DNA of 64,000 nt from Methylobacterium adhaesivum. Its GTDB lineage: Bacteria > Pseudomonadota > Alphaproteobacteria > Rhizobiales > Beijerinckiaceae. Of this stretch, positions 50,463 to 59,118 are shown in pieces. Below the pieces are notes generated by a model. It did not search any database. It was not told the DNA's origin and saw nothing but the letters and a program-made list of their open reading frames with translations. The stretch spans positions 1-64,000 of the forward strand of contig NZ_BPQD01000008.1 in assembly GCF_022179065.1 (NCBI RefSeq), in the 5' to 3' direction. Both the position numbers and the translations under genes were made by a program. Position 1 is the first letter of the stretch. Each line of letters begins with the position of its first letter.

Positions 50463-51173
50463 CTACCGGGTGACACCGCGCGCGGCGAGGGCCGAATCCA
50501 CCCGGTGGCGCAGGTCGCGCGCCCGCGCCTCGGCGTCCTCACCCCCGAACAGAGCCGAGATGACCGCGACTCCGTCCGCCCCGGCGCCGATCACCGCCGC
50601 CGCGTTGCTCGAATCGATGCCCGCGATGGCCCCGAGGGGGAAGCCGGCCCCGCGCGCGAGCCGGCCCCGGAACAGGATGCGGCCGAGGCCGTCGAGACCC
50701 ACCGGTGGATCGGGATTGTCCTTGCTCGACGTGGCGAAGACCCCGCCGATGCAGGCGTAATCGACGGGCAGACGATAGAGCTCGTCCGCTTGGGGCCCGG
50801 TCTTCAAGGTCAGGCCGATGATGGCCGAGCGGCCGAGGAGACGCCGCGCCTCGGCCGGGTGCAGGTCGGATTGGCCGAGATGCACGCCCTCGACACCCGC
50901 CGCGAGGGCAAGGTCGAGGCGGTCGTTGACGAGGAGCGGAACGCCGCTGCCCCGCAGGGCGGCGTGGATCGCCCGGATGCGCGCGAGGGCGGCCCGGGCG
51001 TTGTCGATGGTCTTCTCGCGGTACTGCAGCAGGGTGCAGCCGCCGCGCACGGAGGCCGCCGCCATGGCGGCGAGGCGCTCCGCGTCCAGGCCGCAGACGC
51101 CCGTATCGAGGAGCCCGTAGAGGCGCAGATCCACCGGGACCGTTCGTCCCAGCGCGTCGTCCTGTCCGATCAC
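50463..51173 (-). CDS. thiE: Thiamine phosphate synthase
   Basis: A 236-residue TIM-barrel enzyme that joins HMP-PP and the thiazole phosphate. Motifs are Leu-Leu-Gln-Tyr-Arg-Glu-Lys, Leu-Val-Asn-Asp-Arg-Leu-Asp-Leu-Ala, Gly-Val-His-Leu-Gly-Gln-Ser-Asp-Leu and Gly-Gly-Val-Phe-Ala-Thr-Ser-Ser-Lys-Asp-Asn-Pro. GTG 51173 is chosen because GAGGAAA lies just before it and the conserved barrel starts 15 residues later; the frame runs upstream to 51308 across the promoter of the divergent acetyltransferase. Together with thiD it forms a short thiamine operon. Confidence 0.94.
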   Translation of the reverse strand: MIGQDDALGRTVPVDLRLYGLLDTGVCGLDAERLAAMAAASVRGGCTLLQYREKTIDNARAALARIRAIHAALRGSGVPLLVNDRLDLALAAGVEGVHLGQSDLHPAEARRLLGRSAIIGLTLKTGPQADELYRLPVDYACIGGVFATSSKDNPDPPVGLDGLGRILFRGRLARGAGFPLGAIAGIDSSNAAAVIGAGADGVAVISALFGGEDAEARARDLRHRVDSALAARGVTR

Positions 51174-51297
51174 GGCATTTCCTCTGGTCGCGTGCCCCTC
51201 TGTCTTAAGGCCATCGCCCGGTCTCGCAAGGCTCGACCAAGGGAGCTTGACCGGGCAAGCGGCGTTGCCCCTCCGAATCGTGAGAGGATCGAGCCGG

Positions 51298-51864
51298 ATG
51301 GAATCCACCCCGAAACAGAAGATGCTCGCGGGCGAACTCTACCACCCCAACGACCCCGAGATTCAGGCCGATGCCCACGACGCCAAGGCCTGGATGGTGC
51401 GCTACAACGCGTCGCTGGCGCTCTCGCCGGCCGAGCGCCGCACCCTGCTGCGCGAACGCTTCGCCGCCGTCGGCGAGGGAGCCGTCATCCGCCCGCCTTT
51501 CCACTGCGATTACGGCCTCCACATCACCCTCGAAGACCACGTCTTCCTCAATTTCGGTTGCGTGATCCTCGATTGCGCCCCCGTCTTCATCGGCGCGCGG
51601 ACTCAGATCGGCCCCGGCGTGCAGATCCTCACGGCCGATCACCCTCGGGATGCGCCATCGCGCGAGGCGGGCCTCGAATTCGCGCGGGCGATCCGCATCG
51701 GCCGCAACGTCTGGATCGGCGGCGGCGCCCTCATCCTGCCGGGCGTCACCGTGGGCGACCATGCCATCATCGGGGCCGGCAGCGTGGTGACCCGCGACGT
51801 TGCGGCCGGTGACACCGTGGTGGGCAACCCCGCCCGCCCCCTGCCCCGGCGCGAGCAGGCCTGA
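51298..51864 (+). CDS. Hexapeptide-repeat sugar O-acetyltransferase (Maa/LacA type)
   Basis: A 188-residue acetyltransferase of the maltose/galactoside class: Lys-Gln-Lys-Met-Leu-Ala-Gly-Glu-Leu-Tyr N-terminal motif, Pro-Pro-Phe-His-Cys-Asp-Tyr-Gly, Phe-Leu-Asn-Phe-Gly-Cys-Val-Ile-Leu-Asp, and the left-handed beta-helix with Ile-Gly-Arg-Asn-Val-Trp-Ile-Gly-Gly-Gly-Ala and Gly-Ala-Gly-Ser-Val-Val. The catalytic His lies in Thr-Ala-Asp-His-Pro. Activity on cytoplasmic sugars is known for relatives; the physiological acceptor here is not. ATG 51298 with GAGAGG upstream. Confidence 0.9.
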   Translation: MESTPKQKMLAGELYHPNDPEIQADAHDAKAWMVRYNASLALSPAERRTLLRERFAAVGEGAVIRPPFHCDYGLHITLEDHVFLNFGCVILDCAPVFIGARTQIGPGVQILTADHPRDAPSREAGLEFARAIRIGRNVWIGGGALILPGVTVGDHAIIGAGSVVTRDVAAGDTVVGNPARPLPRREQA

Positions 51865-51953
51865 TCCGAACGGAGCTCGACCCACATGCCGCGCCGTTTG
51901 GTCGTTCATCGCGGCGACGCGATATGTCATGAGCAGCCGGAGCGGGACGAGGG

Positions 51954-52955
51954 GTGGACGACGTGACGACGGTGAAGGACACGCAGGGGCGCGACACCGC
52001 CTCGCTCGTGAACCCGTCTGCCGTCGGGCTCGTCGCGGTCATCGTCGCCGCGACGGATGGCGAGCCGCGCGCCCTCACGGTGCAGGTCGAGGGTCAGGCG
52101 CGGGGCCGCTCGGACGGCCTGCCCGCTGGGCCCCTCGTGCCGGAGCACCCGACCCTGGAGCGGGGCCTGCGCGCCTGGGTCGAGCGCCAGACCCATCAGC
52201 GCCTCGGCTATGTCGAGCAACTCTACACCTTCGGGGATCGCGACCGGCAGGGCGACGAGGCCCATGGGCTCCACACCCTCTCGGTGGCCTACCTCGCCCT
52301 CGTGCGCGAGGTGCGTCCCGGCGGCCTTGCCGAAGCGTCGTGGCGCAACTGGTACCGCTATCTCCCCTGGGAGGATTTTCGCGAAGGGCGTCCGCCGGCG
52401 CTGGAAGAGATCGAGGCCAAGCTCCTCGCCTGGGCCGGCGAGACGGCGGACCCGAAGCTTCGGCGGCGCCGCGAGGACCGCTTGAGCCTCACCTTCGGCC
52501 TCTTCGACGGCACCTGGAACGAAGAGCGCGTGCTAGAGCGCTACGAACTCCTGTTCGAGGCCGGCCTGATCCCGGAGGCGCAGGGACAGTCGGGGGCCGC
52601 CTGCGACGGCGCCGCCACGGGTCAGCCCATGGCGTTCGACCACCGCCGGGTGCTCGCGACCGCCATCGGGCGCCTGCGCGGCAAGATCAAGTATCGACCG
52701 GTGGTGTTCGAGCTGATGCCGCCGACCTTCACCCTGTTCCAGCTTCAGCGTACGGTCGAGGCCCTGTCGGGCACCAACCTGCACAAGCAGAATTTCCGTC
52801 GCCTCGTCGCCCAGCAGGGCCTCGTGGAGGAGACCGAGGGCGTCACCAGCGGCGCCACCGGCCGACCGGCCCGCCTCGTGCGGTTCCGCCGGGAAGTCCT
52901 ACTCGAGCGCCCAGCGCCGGGCTTCCGCCTCAGGCCGGCCAAACGCCCCGCCTGA
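51954..52955 (+). CDS. nadQ: NadQ/NrtR-like Nudix-fold regulator of NAD synthesis
   Basis: A 333-residue protein with a Nudix-like N-terminal domain and a winged-helix C-terminal domain (about 230-310, with [15 protein letters not shown] and Asn-Phe-Arg-Arg-Leu-Val). The normal Nudix catalytic box (Arg-Glu-X2-Glu-Glu) is absent, as in NrtR-type regulators that bind rather than cleave ADP-ribose compounds. In Rhizobiales this family is NadQ and controls nadABC. Here nadABC follows directly, and two 17-bp palindromes lie between. An insert (about residues 125-200) is longer than in typical NrtR. Confidence 0.85.
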   Translation: MDDVTTVKDTQGRDTASLVNPSAVGLVAVIVAATDGEPRALTVQVEGQARGRSDGLPAGPLVPEHPTLERGLRAWVERQTHQRLGYVEQLYTFGDRDRQGDEAHGLHTLSVAYLALVREVRPGGLAEASWRNWYRYLPWEDFREGRPPALEEIEAKLLAWAGETADPKLRRRREDRLSLTFGLFDGTWNEERVLERYELLFEAGLIPEAQGQSGAACDGAATGQPMAFDHRRVLATAIGRLRGKIKYRPVVFELMPPTFTLFQLQRTVEALSGTNLHKQNFRRLVAQQGLVEETEGVTSGATGRPARLVRFRREVLLERPAPGFRLRPAKRPA

Positions 52956-52996
52956 CAATCGCGGCGCACCATCAAGTCCTGCATCGCAAAAACGTT

Positions 52997-53013
52997 ATGC
53001 TCAAGTCCAGCAT
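52997..53013 (+). promoter_or_regulatory. NadQ operator 1 (upstream, imperfect)
   Basis: ATGCTCAAGTCCAGCAT is a 17-bp element with the same arms and spacing as the downstream copy; five of the seven bases of the right arm match. It is 59 bp upstream of the perfect copy. Confidence 0.7.
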
Positions 53014-53055
53014 ATCTGGACAACGCCATCCGACGCCCCTACGTTAGTCGGCACA

Positions 53056-53072
53056 ATGCTCATTTTGAGCAT
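53056..53072 (+). promoter_or_regulatory. NadQ operator 2 (perfect palindrome)
   Basis: ATGCTCATTTTGAGCAT is a perfect inverted repeat: 7-bp arms ATGCTCA/TGAGCAT around TTT. It lies 16 bases before the nadA start codon and just before the ribosome site, a position where a bound repressor would block transcription or initiation. The first in-frame ATG of the reading frame falls inside this operator, so the true start is further on. Confidence 0.82.
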
Positions 53073-53088
53073 AAGTGAGGACGCGTCC

Positions 53089-54105
53089 ATGGCGGCCACC
53101 AGTCTTCCGATTGCCCCGGTGAATCATGCCGGTCTGCCCCTGCCCGACATCTACGCGCGGGTCAGCCGGCACGTGCCGGCCATCGAGTGGCCGGCCCTGG
53201 CCGACGACGTGGCGGCGATCCTCGAACTGAAGAAGACCCGCAACGCCGTCATCCTCGCGCACAATTACCAGGCGCCGGAAATCTTCCACACGGTGGCGGA
53301 CATCGTCGGCGACAGCCTGGCGCTGGCCCGTGAGGCCGTGACGGTGGATGCCGACGTCATCGTGCTCGCCGGCGTCCACTTCATGGCCGAGACGGCGAAG
53401 CTCCTGAATCCCGGCAAGACCGTCCTCATCCCGGACATGCGTGCCGGCTGTTCGCTGGCCGATTCCATCACGGCCGCCGATGTGCGCGGCCTGCGAGAAA
53501 AATACCCGGGCGTGCCCATCGTCACCTACGTGAACACCTCGGCCGCCGTGAAGGCCGAGTCCGACCTGTGCTGCACGTCGGGCAACGCCGTCGACGTGGT
53601 GCGCTCGCTCAACGCGCCCCGTGTCCTGATGATTCCCGACGAGTTCCTGGCCCAGAACGTCCAGTCCCTGGTGCCCGAGGTCGAGATCCTGACCTGGGCG
53701 GGGCATTGCGAGGTGCACGAGCAGTTCACGCCCGCCGATATCCACGCCGTGCGCGAGAGCTATCCCGGGGTCACCGTCATCGCGCATCCCGAATGCCCGC
53801 CCGATGTCGTCGCCGAATCGGACTTCTCCGGCTCGACGGCCATGATGATGAACTTCGTCACGGAAAAGCGCCCCCGGCAGGTGGTGCTCGTGACCGAATG
53901 CTCCATGGGCGACAACATCGCGGCGGCGAACCCCGACATCGAGTTCATCAAGCCGTGCAACCTGTGCCCGCACATGAAGCGCATGAGCCTGAAGAACATC
54001 CGTAACGCCCTCGAGACCCTGACCCACGAGGTCACGGTCGAGCCAGACCTCGCCGACCGGGCGCGGCTGGCGGTGGAGCGCATGCTCGCGGTGCGGCCGC
54101 GATGA
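53089..54105 (+). CDS. nadA: Quinolinate synthase
   Basis: A 338-residue 4Fe-4S enzyme that condenses iminoaspartate and dihydroxyacetone phosphate to quinolinate. Leu-Ala-His-Asn-Tyr-Gln, [11 protein letters not shown], Met-Arg-Ala-Gly-Cys-Ser-Leu-Ala, His-Pro-Glu-Cys-Pro and Cys-Asn-Leu-Cys-Pro-His-Met supply the cluster cysteines and substrate residues. ATG 53089 follows GTGAGG; the earlier ATG at 53056 is part of the operator. Its stop overlaps nadB by four bases. NadQ repression is expected from the operator pair. Confidence 0.96.
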   Translation: MAATSLPIAPVNHAGLPLPDIYARVSRHVPAIEWPALADDVAAILELKKTRNAVILAHNYQAPEIFHTVADIVGDSLALAREAVTVDADVIVLAGVHFMAETAKLLNPGKTVLIPDMRAGCSLADSITAADVRGLREKYPGVPIVTYVNTSAAVKAESDLCCTSGNAVDVVRSLNAPRVLMIPDEFLAQNVQSLVPEVEILTWAGHCEVHEQFTPADIHAVRESYPGVTVIAHPECPPDVVAESDFSGSTAMMMNFVTEKRPRQVVLVTECSMGDNIAAANPDIEFIKPCNLCPHMKRMSLKNIRNALETLTHEVTVEPDLADRARLAVERMLAVRPR

Positions 54106-55622
54106 ACGCCCACGCCGCCTTTTCCTTCGCGGCGCCCGACCGCGTCATCGTGGTTGGGGCCGGAGTCGCCGGCCTCTCCATGGCCCTGCGCCTCGCGCCG
54201 CGTCCCGTCACCCTGATCACCGCGAGCCCCCTCGGGCTCGGCACAGCCACGGGCTGGGCCCAGGGCGGGATCGCCGCCGCCACGGGCGCGGATGATTGCC
54301 CCGCCCTCCATGCCGCCGACACCCTTGCGGCCGGCGCCGGTCTCACGCAGCCCGATGTCGCCGGGCGGGTCGCGGCGGCCGGTCCCGGCCTCGTCGACTG
54401 GCTCGTCGGCCTCGGCGCGCCGTTCGACCGTGACGGGACCGGCGCCCTCGCCCTTGGTCTGGAAGCAGCCCATTCTCGCCGCCGCATCGTGCGGGCGGGC
54501 GGGGATTCCACCGGACGCCTCGTCCTTGAGACCTTGGTCCGCGCCGTCGCCGCCACGCCGTCCATCGACGTGGTGGTGGCGCAGGCCCGCAGTCTCATGC
54601 GCGATGCGCACGGGGCCGTGGCCGGCATTGTCTGCGAACGCGGCGGCACGCATCTGCGCCTTCCGGCCAGGGCCGTGGTGCTCGCCACCGGCGGCCTCGG
54701 TGCGCTCTACGCCTCGACCACGAATCCGCGCGGCGCCGTCGGCGGCGGTCTCGCCCTGGCGGCGCGGGCGGGGGCACGCTTGCGCGACATGGAGTTCGTG
54801 CAATTCCACCCCACCGCCATCGCGGTCGGCGCCGACCCGATGCCGCTCGCCACCGAAGCCCTGCGCGGCGAGGGCGCCCGCCTCGTCGATGAGCACGGCG
54901 CCGCCATCATGGCTGGCATCGCAGGCGGCGACCTCGCGCCCCGCGATGTCGTCGCGCGGGCGATCTTCCAGGCTCAGGCACGCGGCGCGCGGGTGTTCCT
55001 CGATTGCCGGGGCACGCTCGGGAATCGCATGGCGACGCGATTTCCCACCGTTGCGGGCCTGTGCGCCACGGCCGGTCTCGATCCCAGCCGCGAAGCGATT
55101 CCCGTCCGTCCGGCCGCCCATTACCATATGGGCGGCGTGATGGTGGACGCGTCGGGCGCCAGCACCGTGCCGGGCCTGTTCGCCTGCGGCGAGGTGGCCT
55201 CCACCGGCCTGCACGGCGCCAACCGCCTCGCCAGCAACTCCCTCCTCGAGGCCATGGCCTACGCGCCGTGGATCGCCGAGGCCGTCGAAGCACTCCCGCA
55301 GCCCGGCCTGGCCCAGGCCGAGCCCGAGCGGATGCGCACAGAACCGGAATGGTCGGTGATCCGACCGCTGATGGAAACGCGGGTCGGCGTCGTGCGCGAC
55401 GCCGCCGGTCTCACCGAGGCCGTCGAGCGGCTGGCGCCCCTTGCCCGGGCCGGCTGCGATGCCGCCCTCGTCGGCCTCGCCGTCGCCACCTCGGCGCTGT
55501 CGCGCCAAGAGAGTCGAGGCGCTCACTGGCGCAGCGATCATCCCGATCAGGCGCCCGTCCGGCACACGCAGACGGATCTGGCCGAGATCCGGGCCTTGTC
55601 AGACACGCCCGCCTTCGTCTGA
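54102..55622 (+). CDS. nadB: L-aspartate oxidase
   Basis: A 506-residue FAD enzyme that makes iminoaspartate for NadA. [10 protein letters not shown] is the FAD loop; [10 protein letters not shown], Glu-Phe-Val-Gln-Phe-His-Pro-Thr-Ala and His-Tyr-His-Met-Gly-Gly-Val are the substrate motifs, and [15 protein letters not shown] binds the flavin. It begins with an ATGA overlap with nadA and is 98 bases ahead of nadC. Confidence 0.95.
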   Translation: MNAHAAFSFAAPDRVIVVGAGVAGLSMALRLAPRPVTLITASPLGLGTATGWAQGGIAAATGADDCPALHAADTLAAGAGLTQPDVAGRVAAAGPGLVDWLVGLGAPFDRDGTGALALGLEAAHSRRRIVRAGGDSTGRLVLETLVRAVAATPSIDVVVAQARSLMRDAHGAVAGIVCERGGTHLRLPARAVVLATGGLGALYASTTNPRGAVGGGLALAARAGARLRDMEFVQFHPTAIAVGADPMPLATEALRGEGARLVDEHGAAIMAGIAGGDLAPRDVVARAIFQAQARGARVFLDCRGTLGNRMATRFPTVAGLCATAGLDPSREAIPVRPAAHYHMGGVMVDASGASTVPGLFACGEVASTGLHGANRLASNSLLEAMAYAPWIAEAVEALPQPGLAQAEPERMRTEPEWSVIRPLMETRVGVVRDAAGLTEAVERLAPLARAGCDAALVGLAVATSALSRQESRGAHWRSDHPDQAPVRHTQTDLAEIRALSDTPAFV

Positions 55623-55720
55623 ACCTGGCCGACACGCCGGGACCCCACAACGCATCGACCAATTCGGGACCCGCCGTTCCGGTCCGCGCCGATGCCCTAA
55701 ACTGCCCCGGAGGGGTTTTC

Positions 55721-56584
55721 ATGACCGACGCCGCGCCCCTCGTTTCCCTGCCCCGCCTCATGGTGGAGCCCATCGTGCGCGCCGCCCTCCTGGAGGATCT
55801 CGGCCGGGCGGGCGACCTCACGACGGACGCCATCGTGCCGGCGGGCTTGACGATGAACGCCGTCATCGCCGCCCGTCAGGCGGGCGTCATCTCCGGCGTC
55901 GACACCGCCGTGATTGCCTTCGGCCTCGTCGATCCGGCCGTGACCGTCACGGTCGAGCGGGGCGACGGCGCCCGCGTGGCACCGGGCGACGTGGTGATCC
56001 GGCTCAGTGGTCCGGCCCGCGCCATCATCACCGCCGAGCGTGTCGCCCTGAACCTCCTATGCCGGATGTCGGGCGTCGCCACGGCGACGGCGGGGCTGGT
56101 CGCGGCGGCGCGGCCGCACGGCAAGGCCCGGATCGTCTGCACCCGCAAGACCACGCCTGGCCTGCGCGCCCTGGAGAAGCACGCCGTGCGGGCCGGCGGC
56201 GGCTCGAACCACCGCTTCGGCCTCGACGATGCCGTGCTCATCAAGGACAACCACGTGGCGGTCGCCGGCGGCATCGTCCCGGCCATCACGCGGGCGCGGG
56301 CCTATGCCGGACACCTCGTGAAAATCGAAGTCGAGGTCGATACCCTGGCCCAGCTGGATGAAGCCCTGTCCGTCGGCGCCGACGCCGTGCTCCTCGACAA
56401 CATGACGCCGGATCAGCTCGCCGAGGCGGTGCGGCGGATCGACGGGCGCGCCATCGCCGAAGCGTCCGGCCGCATCACGGCGGACACCGTGGGGGCCGTG
56501 GCCGCCTCCGGCGTCGATCTCATCTCCTGCGGCTGGATCACCCACAGCGCGCCGATCATCGATCTCGGCCTCGACGATGCCTGA
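55721..56584 (+). CDS. nadC: Nicotinate-nucleotide pyrophosphorylase (quinolinate phosphoribosyltransferase)
   Basis: A 287-residue enzyme that turns quinolinate and PRPP into nicotinate mononucleotide. Glu-Asp-Leu-Gly-Arg-Ala-Gly-Asp-Leu-Thr-Thr, Ala-Glu-Arg-Val-Ala-Leu-Asn-Leu-Leu, Thr-Arg-Lys-Thr-Thr-Pro-Gly-Leu-Arg, Gly-Gly-Gly-Ser-Asn-His-Arg-Phe-Gly-Leu-Asp and Glu-Val-Glu-Val-Asp are the standard motifs. ATG 55721 has a GGAGGGG site 6 bases upstream. It completes de novo NAD synthesis with nadA and nadB; the 98-base gap could hold a weak second promoter but none was recognised. Confidence 0.96.
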   Translation: MTDAAPLVSLPRLMVEPIVRAALLEDLGRAGDLTTDAIVPAGLTMNAVIAARQAGVISGVDTAVIAFGLVDPAVTVTVERGDGARVAPGDVVIRLSGPARAIITAERVALNLLCRMSGVATATAGLVAAARPHGKARIVCTRKTTPGLRALEKHAVRAGGGSNHRFGLDDAVLIKDNHVAVAGGIVPAITRARAYAGHLVKIEVEVDTLAQLDEALSVGADAVLLDNMTPDQLAEAVRRIDGRAIAEASGRITADTVGAVAASGVDLISCGWITHSAPIIDLGLDDA

Positions 56585-56867
56585 TCGCACGATCGCCTGA
56601 CCGTCGCGCGGGGATGGTCGCCAAGGCCGTCCAATCCCCCCTGCTGAATCCTTATTCCACAGGTTATCCCAAGGATTCGTGTCGCCAAGTCGTTCGAGCC
56701 TCCCCCGCCTCACTGTGGCCACGGGGTCACGACGTCGCGGCAAGCGATGCTGCACTGCGGATTAAGCTTGGCTTTGGGACCCCAGCGTTTACGTCTTGGG
56801 GACGCTTCGCACCCTAACGTGCTTCGTGCCGACCGCCAACATTTCCGACCGCCTTCGAGAGGCCCCG

Positions 56868-57542
56868 ATGCGCCGTTTCGCCCCCACCCTCACCGGGCTC
56901 GCCTGCGCGCTTGCCGCGTGGGCGTCGCCCGCTGCCGCCTACGAAATCGACCCCCTCACCCGCCAGCCCCTCGACAACGCCCTGGTGTTGCGGGTGCGGC
57001 CCCAGGCCGAGCCGACTGCCGCCACGGCGGTGGCCGTGCCGACTGCGAACGCTTCGCTTTCGCCCGCCGATCCCATGGCCTCGGCCGTGCCGCAGATGTC
57101 GGCGATCCAGCGCGAGCAGGTGGCCTATGCGGGCAACTACGCCCCCGGCACCATCGTCGTGTCGACGGCCGAGCGGCGTTTGTACTACGTGCTCGGCGGT
57201 GGCCAGGCCCTGCGCTACGGCGTCGGCGTCGGTCGTCCGGGCTTCACCTGGGGTGGCGTGCAGACGATCACGATGAAGCGCGAGTGGCCCGATTGGCGTC
57301 CCCCGGCCGAGATGCTGCGCCGTCGCCCCGACCTGCCGCGCTTCATGAAGGGCGGCGTCGAGAATCCCCTCGGTGCCCGCGCCATGTATCTCGGCAACTC
57401 GATTTACCGCATCCACGGCTCGAACGAGCCGGAGACCATCGGCACGGCCGTCTCCTCGGGCTGCATCCGCATGACCAACGATGACGTTGCGGACCTGTAT
57501 ACCCGTGCGAAGGTCGGCGCGAAGGTGATCGTCGTCCGCTAA
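56868..57542 (+). CDS. L,D-transpeptidase (YkuD domain)
   Basis: A 224-residue exported enzyme: signal peptide ending Ala-Ala-Ala at about residue 24, a Pro/Ala-rich spacer, then a YkuD domain (about 95-224) with His183-Gly-Ser-Asn and Ser-Ser-Gly-Cys199-Ile-Arg-Met, the catalytic motif. Such enzymes form 3-3 crosslinks in peptidoglycan or attach proteins to it, and are abundant in polar-growing Hyphomicrobiales. ATG 56868 follows GAGAGG and starts the signal peptide; the frame opens 24 residues earlier without sense. Single gene, followed by a strong terminator. Confidence 0.93.
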   Translation: MRRFAPTLTGLACALAAWASPAAAYEIDPLTRQPLDNALVLRVRPQAEPTAATAVAVPTANASLSPADPMASAVPQMSAIQREQVAYAGNYAPGTIVVSTAERRLYYVLGGGQALRYGVGVGRPGFTWGGVQTITMKREWPDWRPPAEMLRRRPDLPRFMKGGVENPLGARAMYLGNSIYRIHGSNEPETIGTAVSSGCIRMTNDDVADLYTRAKVGAKVIVVR

Positions 57543-57569
57543 GGGCGGCCGAAATAGTCTGACGCCACG

Positions 57570-57595
57570 AAGGGCCGGTGGAAACACCGGCCCTT
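57570..57595. terminator. Bidirectional terminator with GAAA loop
   Basis: AAGGGCCGGTG and CACCGGCCCTT are a perfect 11-bp stem closed by the tetraloop GAAA, between the convergent L,D-transpeptidase and DUF6460 genes. The stem ends in T residues on the plus strand and, by symmetry, the minus strand also sees AAGG...CCTT. Confidence 0.75.
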
Positions 57596-57608
57596 CTGCG
57601 TTGCGACG

Positions 57609-57953
57609 CTACTTCGAGACCGCGAAGAAGCGCGAAAGCAGCCACAGGGGCACCACCACCACGGCCCCGGCCAGGATCCAGCGACCGAAATCGTGGAAGG
57701 TGTCGAGGCCGAGATCGATGAGGGTCCGCACGGCGTCGTAGGCGTGCCAGAACAACAGACCCGGCGTGACGCCGAGGGTCGCCATCACGGCGCCAACGAG
57801 AACCGACAGGAACAGCAGCTTGACGAAAACCGCCGCGGGCGAACCGCCGAGGAAACGGCGCAGGGTCGAGCGCCGGTCCGGCTCAGAATACCCGGCCGCA
57901 TAGGGCTGACCGGGGAAGGGCTGCGGGCGACGCGGGTCGTGGTCGGGGGTCAT
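57609..57953 (-). CDS. Small membrane protein, DUF6460-like
   Basis: A 114-residue protein: Pro-rich cytoplasmic lead (1-40), then Leu-Arg-Arg-Phe-Leu-Gly-Gly-Ser-Pro-Ala-Ala-Val-Phe-Val-Lys and two hydrophobic helices (about 48-68 and 90-110), ending Arg-Phe-Phe-Ala-Val-Ser-Lys. The Phe-Leu-Gly-Gly-Ser-Pro start of the first helix fits a family I know as DUF6460, common in Hyphomicrobiales; function unknown. ATG 57953 has AAGGAA upstream. The longer frame to 58352 is antisense to the promoter of the esterase and not coding. Confidence 0.7.
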   Translation of the reverse strand: MTPDHDPRRPQPFPGQPYAAGYSEPDRRSTLRRFLGGSPAAVFVKLLFLSVLVGAVMATLGVTPGLLFWHAYDAVRTLIDLGLDTFHDFGRWILAGAVVVVPLWLLSRFFAVSK

Positions 57954-58155
57954 GGGCGGTTCCTTGCGGCGCGCGGACTGTGTTCCCCCGTCAAACCCAC
58001 CGAAGCCGGCGGAAGCGTGACCGAATCGACACACCCGGTCGAAACCGGATCGCCGCTCGGGCGTTAGGCGGGTTGCTGTCGAGAGCCCAGGTGGCAATGC
58101 GCGCGGCGCAGTCCAAGTTGAAGCGATCTCTTTTTGTGATGAAACGAAGCGACCC

Positions 58156-59118
58156 ATGATCGACCACGCCCTGTTCGACCCGGCGACGATCGATCCGGAG
58201 ACCAAACGGCTGAATGCCGAGATCGTGGCCGCCCATGCCGCGCAGGCCGACCCGTGGTCGATTCCCATCGCCGAGGTGCGTGAGCGCCGCCGCCAGGGCA
58301 CCAAGGCCTCGCCCGCCATGCCGCGCAGCGCGCGGGCCGAGATTTTGACCATCGACGGGCCCGGCGGCCCCTTGAGCCTTCGACTGATCCGGCCCGACGC
58401 GAAGAAATGGCCGAAGGCGCGGGGCGCCTATCTCCACATCCACCGCGGCGGATGGGTCTGGGGGGCGGCCGACGAGCAGGACCCGTGGCTCGAGCGCATC
58501 GCCGACACCTGCGGTTTCGTCTGCCTGTCGGTCGAGTACCGCCTCGCCCCCGAGCATCCCTACCCGGCCGCCCTGGAGGATTGCGAGGCGGCAGCCCTCT
58601 GGCTCGCCGGGCCGGGCCGGGCGGAACTCGGTGTCACCGCCCTCACCATCGGCGGGGAATCGGCGGGCGCCCACCTCGCCGTGATGACGCTGCTTCGCCT
58701 GCGCGACCGGCACAACCTGCCCCGCGCCTTCCGGGGCGCCAACCTCAATGCTGGCTTCTTCGACCTCGGCCTGACCCCCAGCGTGCGCAACTGGGGCGAC
58801 GAGCGCCTTGTAGTGAACACGAAGGATCTCACCACCTTCGCCAACGACTACGTCCGCGACGGGATCGATCGGCGTCGGCCCGATGTGTCGCCGCTTTATG
58901 CCGACCTGAAGGGCTTGCCCCCCGCCCTCTTCACGGTCGGCACCCACGATCCGCTCCTCGACGACACCCTTTACATGTCGTCGCGTTGGGCGGCCGCCGG
59001 CAATGGCGGCCACACGGCGATCTATCCCGGCGGCTGCCATGTCTTCGTGCGCTATCCCGGCGCCATGACGGAGCGGGCCCTCGAACTCATCGACCGCTTC
59101 CTGATGGCCCTCGCCTGA
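58156..59118 (+). CDS. Alpha/beta hydrolase, hormone-sensitive-lipase family
   Basis: A 320-residue esterase. The oxyanion-hole motif, His-Gly-Gly-Gly in most members, reads His96-Arg-Gly-Gly-Trp. The nucleophile is Ser169 in Gly-Gly-Glu-Ser-Ala-Gly-Ala-His-Leu, with Asp265 (Thr-His-Asp-Pro-Leu-Leu-Asp) and His295 (Gly-Gly-Cys-His-Val-Phe) completing the triad. Tyr-Arg-Leu-Ala-Pro-Glu-His-Pro-Tyr-Pro-Ala-Ala is typical of the HSL group, active on short acyl esters. No signal peptide. Its stop (TGA) overlaps the probable CTG start of the helicase. Confidence 0.9.
   Translation: MIDHALFDPATIDPETKRLNAEIVAAHAAQADPWSIPIAEVRERRRQGTKASPAMPRSARAEILTIDGPGGPLSLRLIRPDAKKWPKARGAYLHIHRGGWVWGAADEQDPWLERIADTCGFVCLSVEYRLAPEHPYPAALEDCEAAALWLAGPGRAELGVTALTIGGESAGAHLAVMTLLRLRDRHNLPRAFRGANLNAGFFDLGLTPSVRNWGDERLVVNTKDLTTFANDYVRDGIDRRRPDVSPLYADLKGLPPALFTVGTHDPLLDDTLYMSSRWAAAGNGGHTAIYPGGCHVFVRYPGAMTERALELIDRFLMALA

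Noticed and set aside
48909-51173. Cupin regulator as controller of thiDE
   Set aside because: The genes are adjacent on one strand but the regulator is downstream of thiD with its own start region, and no operator was seen; proximity alone is too weak.
51174-51297. Possible TPP riboswitch upstream of thiE
   Set aside because: I could not find the conserved CUGAGA and ACC(U)GA core elements in order; the gap is also only about 125 bases and shared with a divergent gene.
56659-56676. TTATTCCACA and GTTATCCCA resembling DnaA boxes before the L,D-transpeptidase
   Set aside because: The first has an inserted base and the second two mismatches; no cluster of boxes, AT-rich region or replication gene is present.
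58407-59114. In-frame extension of the helicase through the esterase gene
   Set aside because: This part is an out-of-frame reading of the esterase (Arg/Pro/His-rich). The esterase motifs are intact, so the extension is a shadow.
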